Below are positions 1-7,418 of a stretch of 10,526 nt of DNA, in pieces (positions within the stretch are counted from its first letter, which is position 1; each line of letters starts with the position of its first letter). The position numbers were made by a program, and so were the translations under genes. Source of the DNA: Temnopleurus reevesii (Eukaryota; Echinodermata; Echinoidea; Temnopleuroida; Temnopleuridae); NCBI GenBank assembly GCA_036244855.1, contig BQKZ01013985.1, forward strand, positions 1-10,526, written 5' to 3'. The notes below the pieces were generated by a model, which did not search any database, had not been told where the DNA came from, and worked only from the letters and a program-made list of their open reading frames with translations.

Positions 1-763
1 TGTGGAAAAAACAAGTTTCTAGATTAGTTGTTTGAAATTTCAGTTGCATCCAGTAATAATTCCTGACTTCGATCACCTTTTAAGTTGTACAAATTATGAG
101 CGAAACTTGGTCCACATGAGAGTCAGTTGGTCATAATCATACTGAATATTCTAGAGATGTACACTAAACATACTAAAAGAAGATGCATCTCTCGTGTTCA
201 TAGATAAAGACAATTTACTGTTGCATAAAAACATCACTTCCACCATGATAAGTATTATTGCTACCGTCATGCTTTAACCCGTGGTCTCCCTCATTTTCCC
301 AGTTCTGGGTATTATTTCAAATACCGGATACATGGGACAAATCAGTTTCAAATCGTAGACAATCTTAAGACTTCTCCGACTGTTCCGCCTTCCTTAAACA
401 ACAAGATATAAATTATTTCAGCAAAATAAAGTGGGTCGTGGACAATAGAGCCGTACGCCGTGTGTTGAGCCGTGCGGTCACAACAATAGCCAGCTGGTTC
501 CGATTTTAATAGCATTACATAGGAGCATTAAATTGGCGTTCGACTTAATTCTTCGGAAATAGATTATATCGTGTTCTTATAACTCGTAGCCGATTTGGTG
601 TTCCTTCTGATAAGCAAGCTTACATCGTATGATTTTTTTCTCCTATTGTACTATTATTCCAATTGTTCTCAATCAAATATTATATATGTGTCATTCTGAA
701 AGATACACTCAAATTTTCTTCAAAAATCAGATCGTAAGCCGGTCGCAAGATGCATGGTGAGAT
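1..763. other. 3' flank of gene A, no gene seen
   Basis: AT-rich sequence beyond the gene A stop; it probably contains the 3' UTR on its right side. No open frame with protein-like composition, no RNA gene and no clear repeat was recognised. Confidence 0.6.
505..510 (-). terminator. Possible polyadenylation signal of gene A (ATTAAA)
   Basis: ATTAAA lies on the minus strand about 254 bases after the stop codon. It is the common variant signal, but such hexamers are frequent in AT-rich DNA, so the call is weak. No canonical AATAAA was seen nearer the stop. Confidence 0.2.
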
Positions 764-1543
764 TTAAATGTTTGTTTTGAAGAACCTTACGATATCAGTC
801 CGCATCCTATCTCCTACGTCAAAACTGAATAGACCACCAACCCACAGCGCCCCGTGAAAAGCTTCTTCATAATGAATCCACTTAAGAGGTACTGCTGCCT
901 CCTCGAGACGATTCTTGTAAAAGATGCCATCATCCCTAAGAGGGTCGAAACCAGCCGTTAAGATAAAAGCCGGTGGAACGCCCTTAAGGTCTCGCCGCAT
1001 TAACGGGTGGCTCCGCGCATCGAGTACCCGCGGTGCGATGCGCGTCCACAGCGCTGCGTTGCCGGTTCGCGCATCATTCCTCGTCGTATAGTAACTCGGG
1101 TCGCGAAAATTCTCCGGAATCTGCTCGTGATTGACGTAGGTATATTCCAATGACGCCATCTTGAACTCGGATGATGTGTGGTTGTTTTTCATCACGTTCT
1201 CGACGAATTCTTGATCCATCTTTCCAAAGAAGGAGAGACTCATGAATGTCACGATGAGAGATAAAGGAAGGACTNGTACTTTTGATAGGAAGGTGTATTC
1301 AGATCGATTTTCTGCATTGAGGGATAGATGAGGATTTGGAGCTTGAGGTCGGGTAGGGAAGGATCGTCGTAGATTTCGATTGCGACCGAGGCGGACAGAT
1401 GACCACCGGCGCTGTCTCCGCCTATACCGATGCGTAGGGGATCTACGTGGAAGTCGCTCTCGGCCCGTTGTATGAACGCTCGTGTTGCGGTCAGGCAGTC
1501 TTCGTGGCTCGCCGGGGCTGGATGGTCAGGGGCTAGGCGGTAA
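764..1543 (-). CDS. Gene A terminal coding exon, interrupted at position 1275
   Basis: The acceptor TCCTTCCTCAG|TTACCGC follows a good pyrimidine tract; the stop TAA is at 764-766. The part from 1543 to 1276 reads YRLAP, the GDSAGG elbow and ends at NTPSYQKY. The part from 1273 to 764 resumes in another frame with LPLSLIVTFM and carries the catalytic Asp and His. An N at 1275 lies between them. Compared with gene B, the nine-residue segment between KY and LPL is absent. The exon is 10 bases shorter than gene B's, which is exactly a 22-base loss plus four extra codons near the C-terminus. Read as given, the frame stops at TGA 1249-1251, before Asp and His. Confidence 0.86.
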
Positions 1544-4500
1544 CTGAGGAAGGAGGAAGAAGGAGATATAAGAAATCAGAATTACACGTCGAATGATTTA
1601 AAAATATTATAAAGATCGGATTGGATTTTCATGAGATACCAATGATGGACATATTTTATTTCATTATCAGGTTTAAACTATGGAGTGGTTTAGATTTAAA
1701 AGGTATAGATTAGTAATGGTCAGGATGCAGAAATTGATGTGACACGAGCTGATGTATTCACTAATTGCTTTAAATGCATACATATAAAGGTGTGCTAAAT
1801 GAGGATAAGATTCATTTTCGCACTTATCTGACTTATTTCAGTTTGAACAGGCCAACCAACCGTTATTCCTTCGGATCGCTAAAGAAATGAACCACTAGCG
1901 GATCGACACAGGAGAAGATGAATGTAATTTTCAGTGTCATTATGCGCGGAGTGTTAATTGGCATTTTTTTCACGTATTGCGGCGTGCTGTTGAAGAAAAC
2001 GACACACGGCATTATTTGTTGTTGTTTCTTTTGCGATAATCAATCGATTTCTGAGACGACTTTATTCAAACAAACTATCAACATAGTTCCAACTTTGAAC
2101 ATAGTTCTACATTTTTTTCAATTTTTCAATTTGATGTAAAAAAAAATATGAATTATGGTGCATGTGAGTTCACATACGTTTCCGTTAATGTGAACGTGTA
2201 TGTGTACGTTACCATCGTGTGTAGCTTAAATTAAATAAGAGGTACTTGGGATAGATACATACTCTATAGAGACCACAACTGTATCCAGCTCTTCCGCAAT
2301 TTTCCTTGTTAATCCGTCGTATGAATCTGCAAAGAACATATAGAATAATGTAAGATACTATTTGATAAGTACAGTAGATTACAACATTTTCATACTAACC
2401 GAAGTGTCATGTCAAAATTCGTAGTCATGGCAATTGGCCCTACACAATATCAGACACACATACTTCCACACTGTGAGCAGAAGAGACAAAGGGTTCGGAC
2501 AAAGTAAACAAGTTCCATTAAAGCATTCAAAATAGCTAATGAATTTATGAAATGAATTTCCTTCCCTCTTATTCTGAGGAATATCGCGCAGGTGTCGTGC
2601 ACATGTTCAGTGAACTAATTGGAAAGTCACCTTCTTTTGTTAACCTGAAGCTTTTGTGAATGCTTGAATGAAGCTGTTCACTTTGTCCAATACCTTTGTC
2701 CATTTCGTTCTCAGGGATCACATCGGTTACTAACAATAGGCGTCCTATACGCGCACTGCTCAAAGCCTTGCACACGCATCAGTGCTATGTGATTAGACAA
2801 AATTTGATTGACAGCTACTTCTTTCACTCTCCAGAATTCAAATGGTGGCGAGCTTTAAGCTCGTGCTCACAGGCGCCCTCATCAGGCGGTGACGAGACCA
2901 CTTTAATCTTTAATATTCAATGTGTTTTCAGACTATGGGTGTTGCTCAAAAGTTGCAATTGATCGCAAGTTTCAGTTGATCTGAACGTGCCAATTAAAAT
3001 CATTGTTTCATGCGCGTCTTGTTAAATGCGCATACCGTACGCGAATGAAATATTCGCGTTGCAATCATCAAAGTTGCAATTGATTTGCAGTTGATTTTGA
3101 ACAACACCTCCTACAATGGGGAAAGTTTCTTTACCTGCAGTACCGAGACAAGTCCCTCCTCCATGAATATAGATCAACGCTGGCATCAAGTCGGGACTAC
3201 TCCTCTCAATTGGCTCATACACTCGGGCGTTGACCCCACCAAGGTCAATGAACTTTGACCAGATATTTGACCCCTCGACCTTTGATGGCGGCGTCGGCCC
3301 CCTTTCCACGAGACGCTGTGCATTTCTTATGTAGTAACTCTCGAAAGGTTCATCTCGGTGGGCAAGATGCGTGATCCATATCTAAAATGTAAAGAAAGTC
3401 GGGAGAATTATTTCATCATTTGCTTAGGATTTTAAATTACCAGCTTGTATGTCAATAGTTTATTTTTGTTGTTTAAAGAAAAAATAAATGTTATTTTGAA
3501 TTTGAAATATATGAAAATAATACTGGCCATTCTTTTTGTACACAATGACAGATAATTATTTCTACCGAAGCCCCTAAATGCAAAAATTTGTAAGAAAAAA
3601 ACAGTACGTTTTTGGTGCACTTTGAATCGAATAATAATGATGATAATGGTAAACAAAAAAAAAACAAAGTGCTCAGTGAATATCAAAACTCAGTGAATAT
3701 TAAAACCGAATTGGGAAAAACACCGTGAAAATTAAGATCACCATATCAACATTAAAGCGGGGGAGGGTGTTAAAAATTTAAGACCGGTTTTTCAGAAATT
3801 CTCCGAAGATGAGACAAGTAAAAATAGACCCTCTGATCTGCCATGGATGTAGAGAACAAATTAACAAAGTCGAATCGTTGAAGAAAGTAGAAGTGAAATT
3901 CGTGACCCATCATAAAGTGAAGGAGGAGGTTTTGACTTCACACTCCGCGATTTAATTCTTTTCTCTTTGGAGACCAGGGAGGCGTTTCACCAAGTCGTTC
4001 TTAAAGTTACGCACGACTTTAAGTTCGACTGGTATCAATTCTTGTGCGGAATGTGCGTAATCGTGTGAACCATTACGCGCAAGAAGCATACCCGTCGAAC
4101 GTAAAGTCGTGCGTAAAGTCTTTATTATCTTGGTGAAACACTTCCCTGGAAGGGGGTAGCTGACCATTTTGAAATTTTGCGCCCTCCCAAATCGAAGAGG
4201 TGAAAAAAAAAATAATCTGCAATTTTTGCTCCCCTCTCAGCAAATTTTGCACCTTCCAGGGAGGATGAACGGGCTGACAAGCAAAAAACAAGGGGGAAAA
4301 AGGAACAAATGTCATCATTCCGGTTGCTCCCTTTCAGTAATTTTGGATTCATTTTAGCTAACTTTTTGCTGGGGGGCATTACTATCAAAGGCCCCACGGT
4401 GTGCGTATGGTATGTGTGTGTATCTATTTTTGTGAGTGTATGTACATGTGTGTATGTGTATGTGTGTGTGAGTTAGTGCATACGCCACAGAAATCCAAGC

Positions 4501-4715
4501 AAGTAGTACGCAACCCCCTCCCCGCCTTCCAGATGCAAGAAGATATCACTATATAGTTTTGTACTCACCAGAAGTTTCACGAATTTCACGACCGCGGTGA
4601 AAGTTCTATATTTCGCTGGTTCTGCGATACCATCCGGGACAGGCTCATTCAGGAGGTATCCTGCAAGCAGCCCAAGCAGGACGACAAATACGAATAACAC
4701 GCTGCTCCACTTCAT
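764..4715 (-). CDS. Gene A: AADAC/NCEH1-like membrane-anchored esterase, four coding exons, last exon broken at an N
   Basis: Joined exons are 4715-4569, 3381-3135, 2326-2263 and 1543-764, all with GT-AG introns in phases 0, 1 and 2. The family hydrolyses ester or amide bonds of lipids and xenobiotics and is normally anchored in the ER membrane with the catalytic domain in the lumen. Visible in order: a hydrophobic anchor (about residues 4-22), a PVPDGIAEP segment matching the conserved PLPDxxEEP of vertebrate AADAC, the oxyanion motif HGGG (122-125), SIDYRLAP ending at 158, the nucleophile elbow GDSAGG with Ser197 (codon 1411-1413), Asp in DPLRDDG (codon 944-946), and His in FHGA (codon 854-856). 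An NHT sequon lies at the place where human NCEH1 has one. The full product would be near 419 residues, close to the usual 400. The frame breaks at the N at 1275, so this is either an assembly gap or a pseudogene. The family assignment is firm; the substrate is unknown. Confidence 0.88.
1275..1275. other. Ambiguous base N at a frame break in gene A
   Basis: This is the only N in the window. It coincides with the frame change and with a 22-base deficit relative to gene B. It may be a gap recorded as one base, or a real deletion with one uncalled base. It decides whether gene A is intact. Confidence 0.95.
1544..2262 (-). other. Gene A intron 3 (719 bp)
   Basis: Non-coding between exon 3 and the terminal exon. 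The equivalent intron of gene B is 730 bp, almost the same length, but no clear sequence similarity was visible. It holds a T-rich stretch with a chance plus-strand frame (1918-2139) and, near 2160-2220, GTGAACGTGTATGTG-type low-complexity sequence. Confidence 0.75.
2263..2326 (-). CDS. Gene A coding exon 3 (short 64-bp exon)
   Basis: The acceptor is TCTTTGCAG|ATTCATAC and the donor is ATAGA|GTATGT. The exon supplies two bases, 20 codons and two bases, reading DSYDGLTRKIAEELDTVVVSI. This matches the family segment that follows HGGG and leads into the YRLAP strand-turn (human AADAC has [25 protein letters not shown]). Joining both flanks gives GTA-D at the front and SI-D-YRLAP at the back with no stop. 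The exon is too short to stand out on open-frame length. Confidence 0.85.
2327..3134 (-). other. Gene A intron 2 (808 bp)
   Basis: Non-coding between exons 2 and 3. Its right end holds M1 copy 1 (2933-3114). Apart from that element nothing was recognised; the open frames on both strands around 2570-2960 have no family-like features. Confidence 0.75.
2933..3114. mobile_element. M1 copy 1: short TIR element (MITE-like)
   Basis: The left end CTATGGGTGTTGCTCAAAAG and the reverse complement of the right end, GTAGGAGGTGTTGTTCAAAA, are imperfect terminal inverted repeats. The whole 182 bp is similar, in reverse complement, to 6579-6745: shared features include the TGCGCATTTAACAA block, CGCGCATGAAACAATGATTT, and ATTGGCACGTTC. 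There is no coding capacity, so it would be a non-autonomous DNA transposon. The superfamily is not identified and no certain target duplication is seen. It lies in intron 2 of gene A, 20 bp from the exon 2 donor. Confidence 0.7.
3135..3381 (-). CDS. Gene A coding exon 2 (HGGG oxyanion-hole exon)
   Basis: The exon has 247 bases: 82 codons plus one base. The acceptor is ATTTTAG|ATATGG and the donor is GCAG|GTAAAG at 3134. It covers about residues 50-131 and ends with LIYIHGGGTCLGTA, the beta-strand and oxyanion-hole loop (HGGG at 122-125). Upstream lie FIDLGGVNARVYEP, the first core strand, and PALIYIHGGG. An inverted-repeat element (M1 copy 1) begins only 20 bases beyond the donor. The start of the exon (IWITHLAHRDEP) is less conserved, so the acceptor is the less certain end. 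Confidence 0.83.
3672..3705. repeat. 17-bp tandem duplication
   Basis: CTCAGTGAATATCAAAA is followed directly by CTCAGTGAATATTAAAA, two head-to-tail copies with one mismatch, inside intron 1 of gene A. Confidence 0.8.
3974..4149. mobile_element. M2 copy 1: long-TIR fold-back element
   Basis: It starts CCAGGGAGGCGTTTCACCAA and ends with the inverse, TTGGTGAAACAC then TCCCTGG. The two arms (about 60 bases each, containing GCACGACTTTA and GTTCGAC) pair with each other, so nearly the whole 176 bp folds into a hairpin around AATTCTTGTGCGGAATGTGCG. It is similar in reverse complement to 5220-5396. Non-coding MITE-like element in intron 1 of gene A; superfamily unassigned. Confidence 0.72.
4405..4474. 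repeat. GT-rich low-complexity tract
   Basis: Imperfect GT, GTAT and GTGA units (for example ATGTGTGTATGTGTATGTGT) fill this stretch, about 95 bases beyond the gene A exon 1 donor. It is a decayed TG microsatellite. Confidence 0.75.
4569..4715 (-). CDS. Gene A coding exon 1 (signal anchor)
   Basis: The exon encodes 49 residues from ATG 4713-4715 to the donor CTG|GTGAGT at 4568. The residues read MKWSS, then a hydrophobic run of about 18, then NEPVPDGIAEP, the N-terminal signature of AADAC/NCEH proteins: a type II signal anchor followed by a short stalk. The frame stays open upstream to an earlier ATG, but those residues do not look like the family, and the chosen ATG has A at -3 and puts the anchor at the N-terminus as in the family. 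The 3' boundary is in phase 0. Confidence 0.85.
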
Positions 4716-4824
4716 GTTACTCCAAAAATATGTGCTGTTATTTTCTACACGAATAATGCATTTGAAGAGCGCATGAAACTGACTGAAATCTACGCATATG
4801 TGCTTCCATTGGATATTACATTCC

Positions 4825-4830
4825 TTTATA
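4825..4830 (-). promoter_or_regulatory. Candidate TATA box of gene A
   Basis: The minus strand reads GTTTATAAAGGAATG here, a good TATAAA match 110 bases upstream of the chosen ATG. It would place transcription start near 4797 and give a 5' UTR of roughly 80 bases with no need for a 5' non-coding exon. No other core promoter element was recognised. Confidence 0.4.
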
Positions 4831-5219
4831 AACACTGTGGTCGACGAATATTGTAGATTGCAAATACACGATTCAAAGGTCATCAAAAGATACATGAATG
4901 CAGACGACTCAAATAGATTTTAAACACGCGGAGTGTTCTTGTTCAAAGCCCAAGCAGAATAAAAAACGTAAGTAAACTTTACACTGTCTGCTTACTCTAA
5001 TGTCTATCAGCATATAATTATCGAAGATTTCGTGCTGTTTATTTTCATGTGTAATGAAGTATGTACATTTTATTGACAAAGTTGCTACGAGGTCGAGGTG
5101 CAATGCTGAAACTTTATGCTAGCTAAATGGGTCTGTGAATGTAGACTAAGCGTAATCAATGCAATCAATGGCAGATTCAATAGCCCGTTCCGATCAGTAT
5201 AAGGCGTGACAAAGCAATG
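4831..5219. other. Upstream region of gene A, no gene seen
   Basis: Sequence between the gene A TATA box and M2 copy 2. It should include the proximal promoter. No protein-like frame and no convincing transcription-factor cluster was recognised. Confidence 0.5.
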
Positions 5220-5396
5220 GCAGGGATGTGTTTCACCAAGATAAGAAAGACTTTAAGCACGACTGTACGTTCGACTGGTACCCCTAATTGTGAGTAATGG
5301 TTCACACTATTACGCGCATTCAGCGCAAGAACTGATACCAGTCGAACGTAAAGTCGTCCGTAACTTTAAGAACGATTTGGTGAAACACCGCCCTGG
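5220..5396. mobile_element. M2 copy 2: long-TIR fold-back element
   Basis: It begins GCAGGGATGTGTTTCACCAA and ends GGTGAAACACCGCCCTGG. Its reverse complement follows 3974-4149 closely through TCGTTCTTAAAGTTACG, GTTCGACTGGTATCA and GTGTGAACCATTAC. The arms fold back on each other. It lies about 390 bp upstream of the gene A TATA box, in opposite orientation to copy 1. Confidence 0.72.
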
Positions 5397-6053
5397 ATAA
5401 ATAGCTCATGAGGTGAGATATTCATTTAACGGGATAAATGGATTAAAGTTTATCTTTCTCCAAATGGACTAGCTCTTTGCACAATTTGAATATTCATTAG
5501 GTTTTTTATATGACACGTTGTTATATGTTCGTGAGCGTTTAATATCTCACAAAATATTGCAAAAAAATCCCCAAATTTTCAAAACCAGCGCCTTGCAAAA
5601 TCTGCTACATTTTGTTTGTTTGTTTACGCATCCAGTTACTTCAGTAAGCTTTGGTAACCACAAATTCATTGTATGATAATTGTGTCGAAGGTTCTTGTTA
5701 TTTTGAGGATCCACTGTATATCCAGGCATTTATATTTAAGGCATTTATAATGATAGCCAGTGCATAGTTTCAGAGATCAAATCCCTTTGAGAATTTTGTT
5801 TTGTTTTTGTTGTGCACTTGGCTCATATCTAGCGCCCCCTCTATGTGGCGAATCAGAATTGACTTATTTGAGGTTGATATTTTCTTTGTACTTGGTCAGA
5901 AATTGTTTGATATTAATCAAGTCGAAATAGAGGAATTTTCTTTACAAATCCAAATTTATACACTGGCTTTGAGAAAATTATATACACTCAGAAGAATGAC
6001 ACGTTCATTGTTCATTTATGCCTAATCAATATTTAATAGGATGAAAGTTGATA
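5397..6053. other. Intergenic stretch, no gene seen
   Basis: AT-rich sequence between M2 copy 2 and the pogo-like element. The only structures noted are a possible solitary transposon end near 5690-5715 and a CTCF-like motif at 5830-5850. Open frames here (5547-5729 minus, 5801-6025 plus) show no domain features. Confidence 0.55.
5830..5850 (-). promoter_or_regulatory. CTCF-like motif
   Basis: The minus strand carries AGGGGGCGCTA, identical to the core of the bilaterian CTCF site, preceded by CCACAT where the consensus has CCACC. It lies between the two paralogues, a position that would suit an insulator. The same core also occurs inside many repeats, so the call is weak. Confidence 0.25.
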
Positions 6054-6142
6054 CAGTCGAACCGGCGTTGTAGAGAAATTCCATGATTATAACAGACCTT
6101 TTGTGACAAGAGTTGAATTTGTTGGTCAACAAGGTTTCACTG
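6054..6142. mobile_element. Pogo/Tigger-like MITE with TA target duplication
   Basis: The 89-bp unit begins CAGTCGAACCGGCGTTG and its other end reads, in reverse complement, CAGTGAAACCTTGTTG. It is flanked by TA on both sides (6052-6053 and 6143-6144). CAGT-G-AACC termini with a TA duplication are typical of pogo/Tigger elements of the Tc1/mariner superfamily. It has no transposase and would be mobilised in trans. Confidence 0.65.
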
Positions 6143-6578
6143 TATAATATATTGTACGATATTGGCATATTTCCTCCAATATTAATTTGATGTTTCTTTC
6201 TGTGTTTCATAATAAATGCAGGTTGAACTGCGTAGTATGAGAGCAGCTTTCGTCTACGTGGTCTCTCATTTGGGGTAGTGGGACTCACGATCTGTCCGCG
6301 TATCACGCTGCGTGCTGCTACTAGGCATTTTACGTGATGCAATTGACTTTGCAATTGACAATATCGTATAGAATGTTCCCAAAATCACAAAAGTGATAGC
6401 GTAATTAGCGAATGATCAATGTCAATCAACCAATCAAAAGATGAGAATCTTCATCGGTGTCTCAATGAGATCTATCATTTAAATGTTCCAAAATGTAAAT
6501 TCATAGACTTATTGTTAATCCCCACCCTGTCGTAAAAAAACTAGATTGATAAAAACTAAGTGAATTGTGCCAAAAATA
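6143..6578. other. Intergenic stretch, no gene seen
   Basis: No recognised gene. A minus-strand frame (6022-6354) overlaps the pogo-like element and has no domain features, so it is treated as chance. Confidence 0.55.
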
Positions 6579-6745
6579 CTTAGGTGGTGTTGTTCAAAAT
6601 CAACTGCAAATCAACTACCGCGCATTTTCAATCGCGCACGGTATGCGCATTTAACAACACGCGCATGAAACAATGATTTTGATTGGCACGTTCCGATCAA
6701 TTGCAACTTGCGATCAGTTGCAACTTTTGAACAACAACCCCTAAG
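6579..6745. mobile_element. M1 copy 2: short TIR element (MITE-like)
   Basis: The ends are CTTAGGTGGTGTTGTTCAAA and, in reverse complement, CTTAGGGGTTGTTGTTCAAA, giving inverted repeats of about 20 bp with two mismatches. At 167 bp it is similar throughout to the reverse complement of 2933-3114. It is intergenic, between the two esterase genes. The clear TIR defines the element ends better than copy 1 does. Confidence 0.72.
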
Positions 6746-7121
6746 ACTATATCATAAAATCTTAAATTCATGACTGAGTAGATAATATTGTATCGATTGG
6801 GATCCATTATTGCAAAGGCCACCCTTTCTTTTTCGCTTCCAGCTACCAAGTCAATTTTGTCTATTGTCTAGAGAAAGAGTTGTGACACATACGATCCGTA
6901 TTTTCGTAAACAAAATTGCAGTCAAATAATTCGTACAATTCATGCAACAGTTACTCTCATAATCACAACGACAGCTGCTCCGAAGAATTTTCCCGATCGT
7001 GTAAAGTTCTCCGAATCTGAACGCATGTGGCGCCCCAAACTTTTGCCTCTTAATCTTGGAAATTAGACTTCCGGTACGTCCAATCTAACAATTTGCCTTA
7101 TTAGAAATTTGAGATAATAAT
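6746..7121. other. Intergenic stretch, no gene seen
   Basis: AT-rich sequence between M1 copy 2 and the hairpin element. No coding frame, RNA gene or repeat was recognised. Confidence 0.5.
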
Positions 7122-7268
7122 AATCAAATATACCATGCACTGATAAGTTCTAGTTGAAATTATGGATTGTGACTGGCAGAGCACTATTTTCTGTAGTCAC
7201 TATGCCGGTCACCGAAGAATCCATAATTTCATGTAGTACTTCGAAAAATGTGCATGGTATATTTGATT
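7122..7268. mobile_element. Hairpin TIR element (MITE-like)
   Basis: The outer arms AATCAAATATACCATGCAC (7122-7140) and GTGCATGGTATATTTGATT (7250-7268) are perfect inverted repeats of 19 bp. Inside them GAAATTATGGATT and AATCCATAATTTC form a second inverted pair. The 147-bp unit therefore folds into an imperfect hairpin. It has no coding capacity. Only one copy is present in the window, so mobility is inferred from structure. Confidence 0.6.
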
Positions 7269-7305
7269 TATATCCTACACGAGTAAACCGAAATAATAAT
7301 AACAT

Positions 7306-7322
7306 TTATATCCTACTTATAA
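7306..7322. repeat. 17-bp inverted repeat, left copy
   Basis: TTATATCCTACTTATAA here is the exact reverse complement of 7930-7946. The first 11 bases also recur directly at 7268-7278. The copy overlaps the end of the 33-codon frame. Confidence 0.7.
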
Positions 7323-7414
7323 TCTTTAAATGAAATGAATTCCTCCAAATCATCATCATCTACGAGATTAAATCTCGGTTCATTGTCGTTGATTTCTCCA
7401 CTGGGCGCAGCCAT
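7313..7414 (-). CDS. Small acidic reading frame (33 codons), possible first exon or remnant
   Basis: From ATG 7412-7414 the minus strand reads MAAPSGEINDNEP, then RFNLVDDDDLEEFISFKDYK and TAG at 7313-7315. The composition (MAAPSG start, acidic DDDDLEEF helix) is much more protein-like than the surrounding AT-rich sequence. The end reads TATAA|GTAGGA, so a splice donor could lie inside the stop codon and make this a first coding exon. The D-L-E-x-x-x-x-x-K-D-x-K pattern recalls, from memory, the N-termini of invertebrate Crypton-type recombinase-related proteins; this is inference only. No downstream exon was found. The TGATTAG element begins four bases upstream of the ATG. Confidence 0.35.
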   Translation of the reverse strand: MAAPSGEINDNEPRFNLVDDDDLEEFISFKDYK

Positions 7415-7418
7415 TCTT

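Larger units (their letters stand above)
3382..4568 (-). other. Gene A intron 1 (1187 bp)
   Basis: Non-coding between exons 1 and 2. It contains M2 copy 1 (3974-4149), a 17-bp tandem duplication (3672-3705), A- and G-rich sequence with a repeated CAAATTTTGC motif near 4170-4260, and a GT-rich tract close to exon 1. Confidence 0.75.

Noticed and set aside
4073..4397. Overlapping minus-strand frames of 81 and 90 codons
   Set aside because: They run through the M2 fold-back element and an A/G-rich stretch in two frames at once, with no conserved features.
4716..4895. In-frame upstream extension of gene A exon 1 to an earlier ATG
   Set aside because: The extra 60 residues do not resemble the family N-terminus and would bury the signal anchor; the TATA box at 4825-4830 also lies within it.
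6022..6354. Minus-strand 110-codon open frame
   Set aside because: It spans the pogo-like MITE and ordinary AT-rich sequence, with no domain, no family motif and no splice context.
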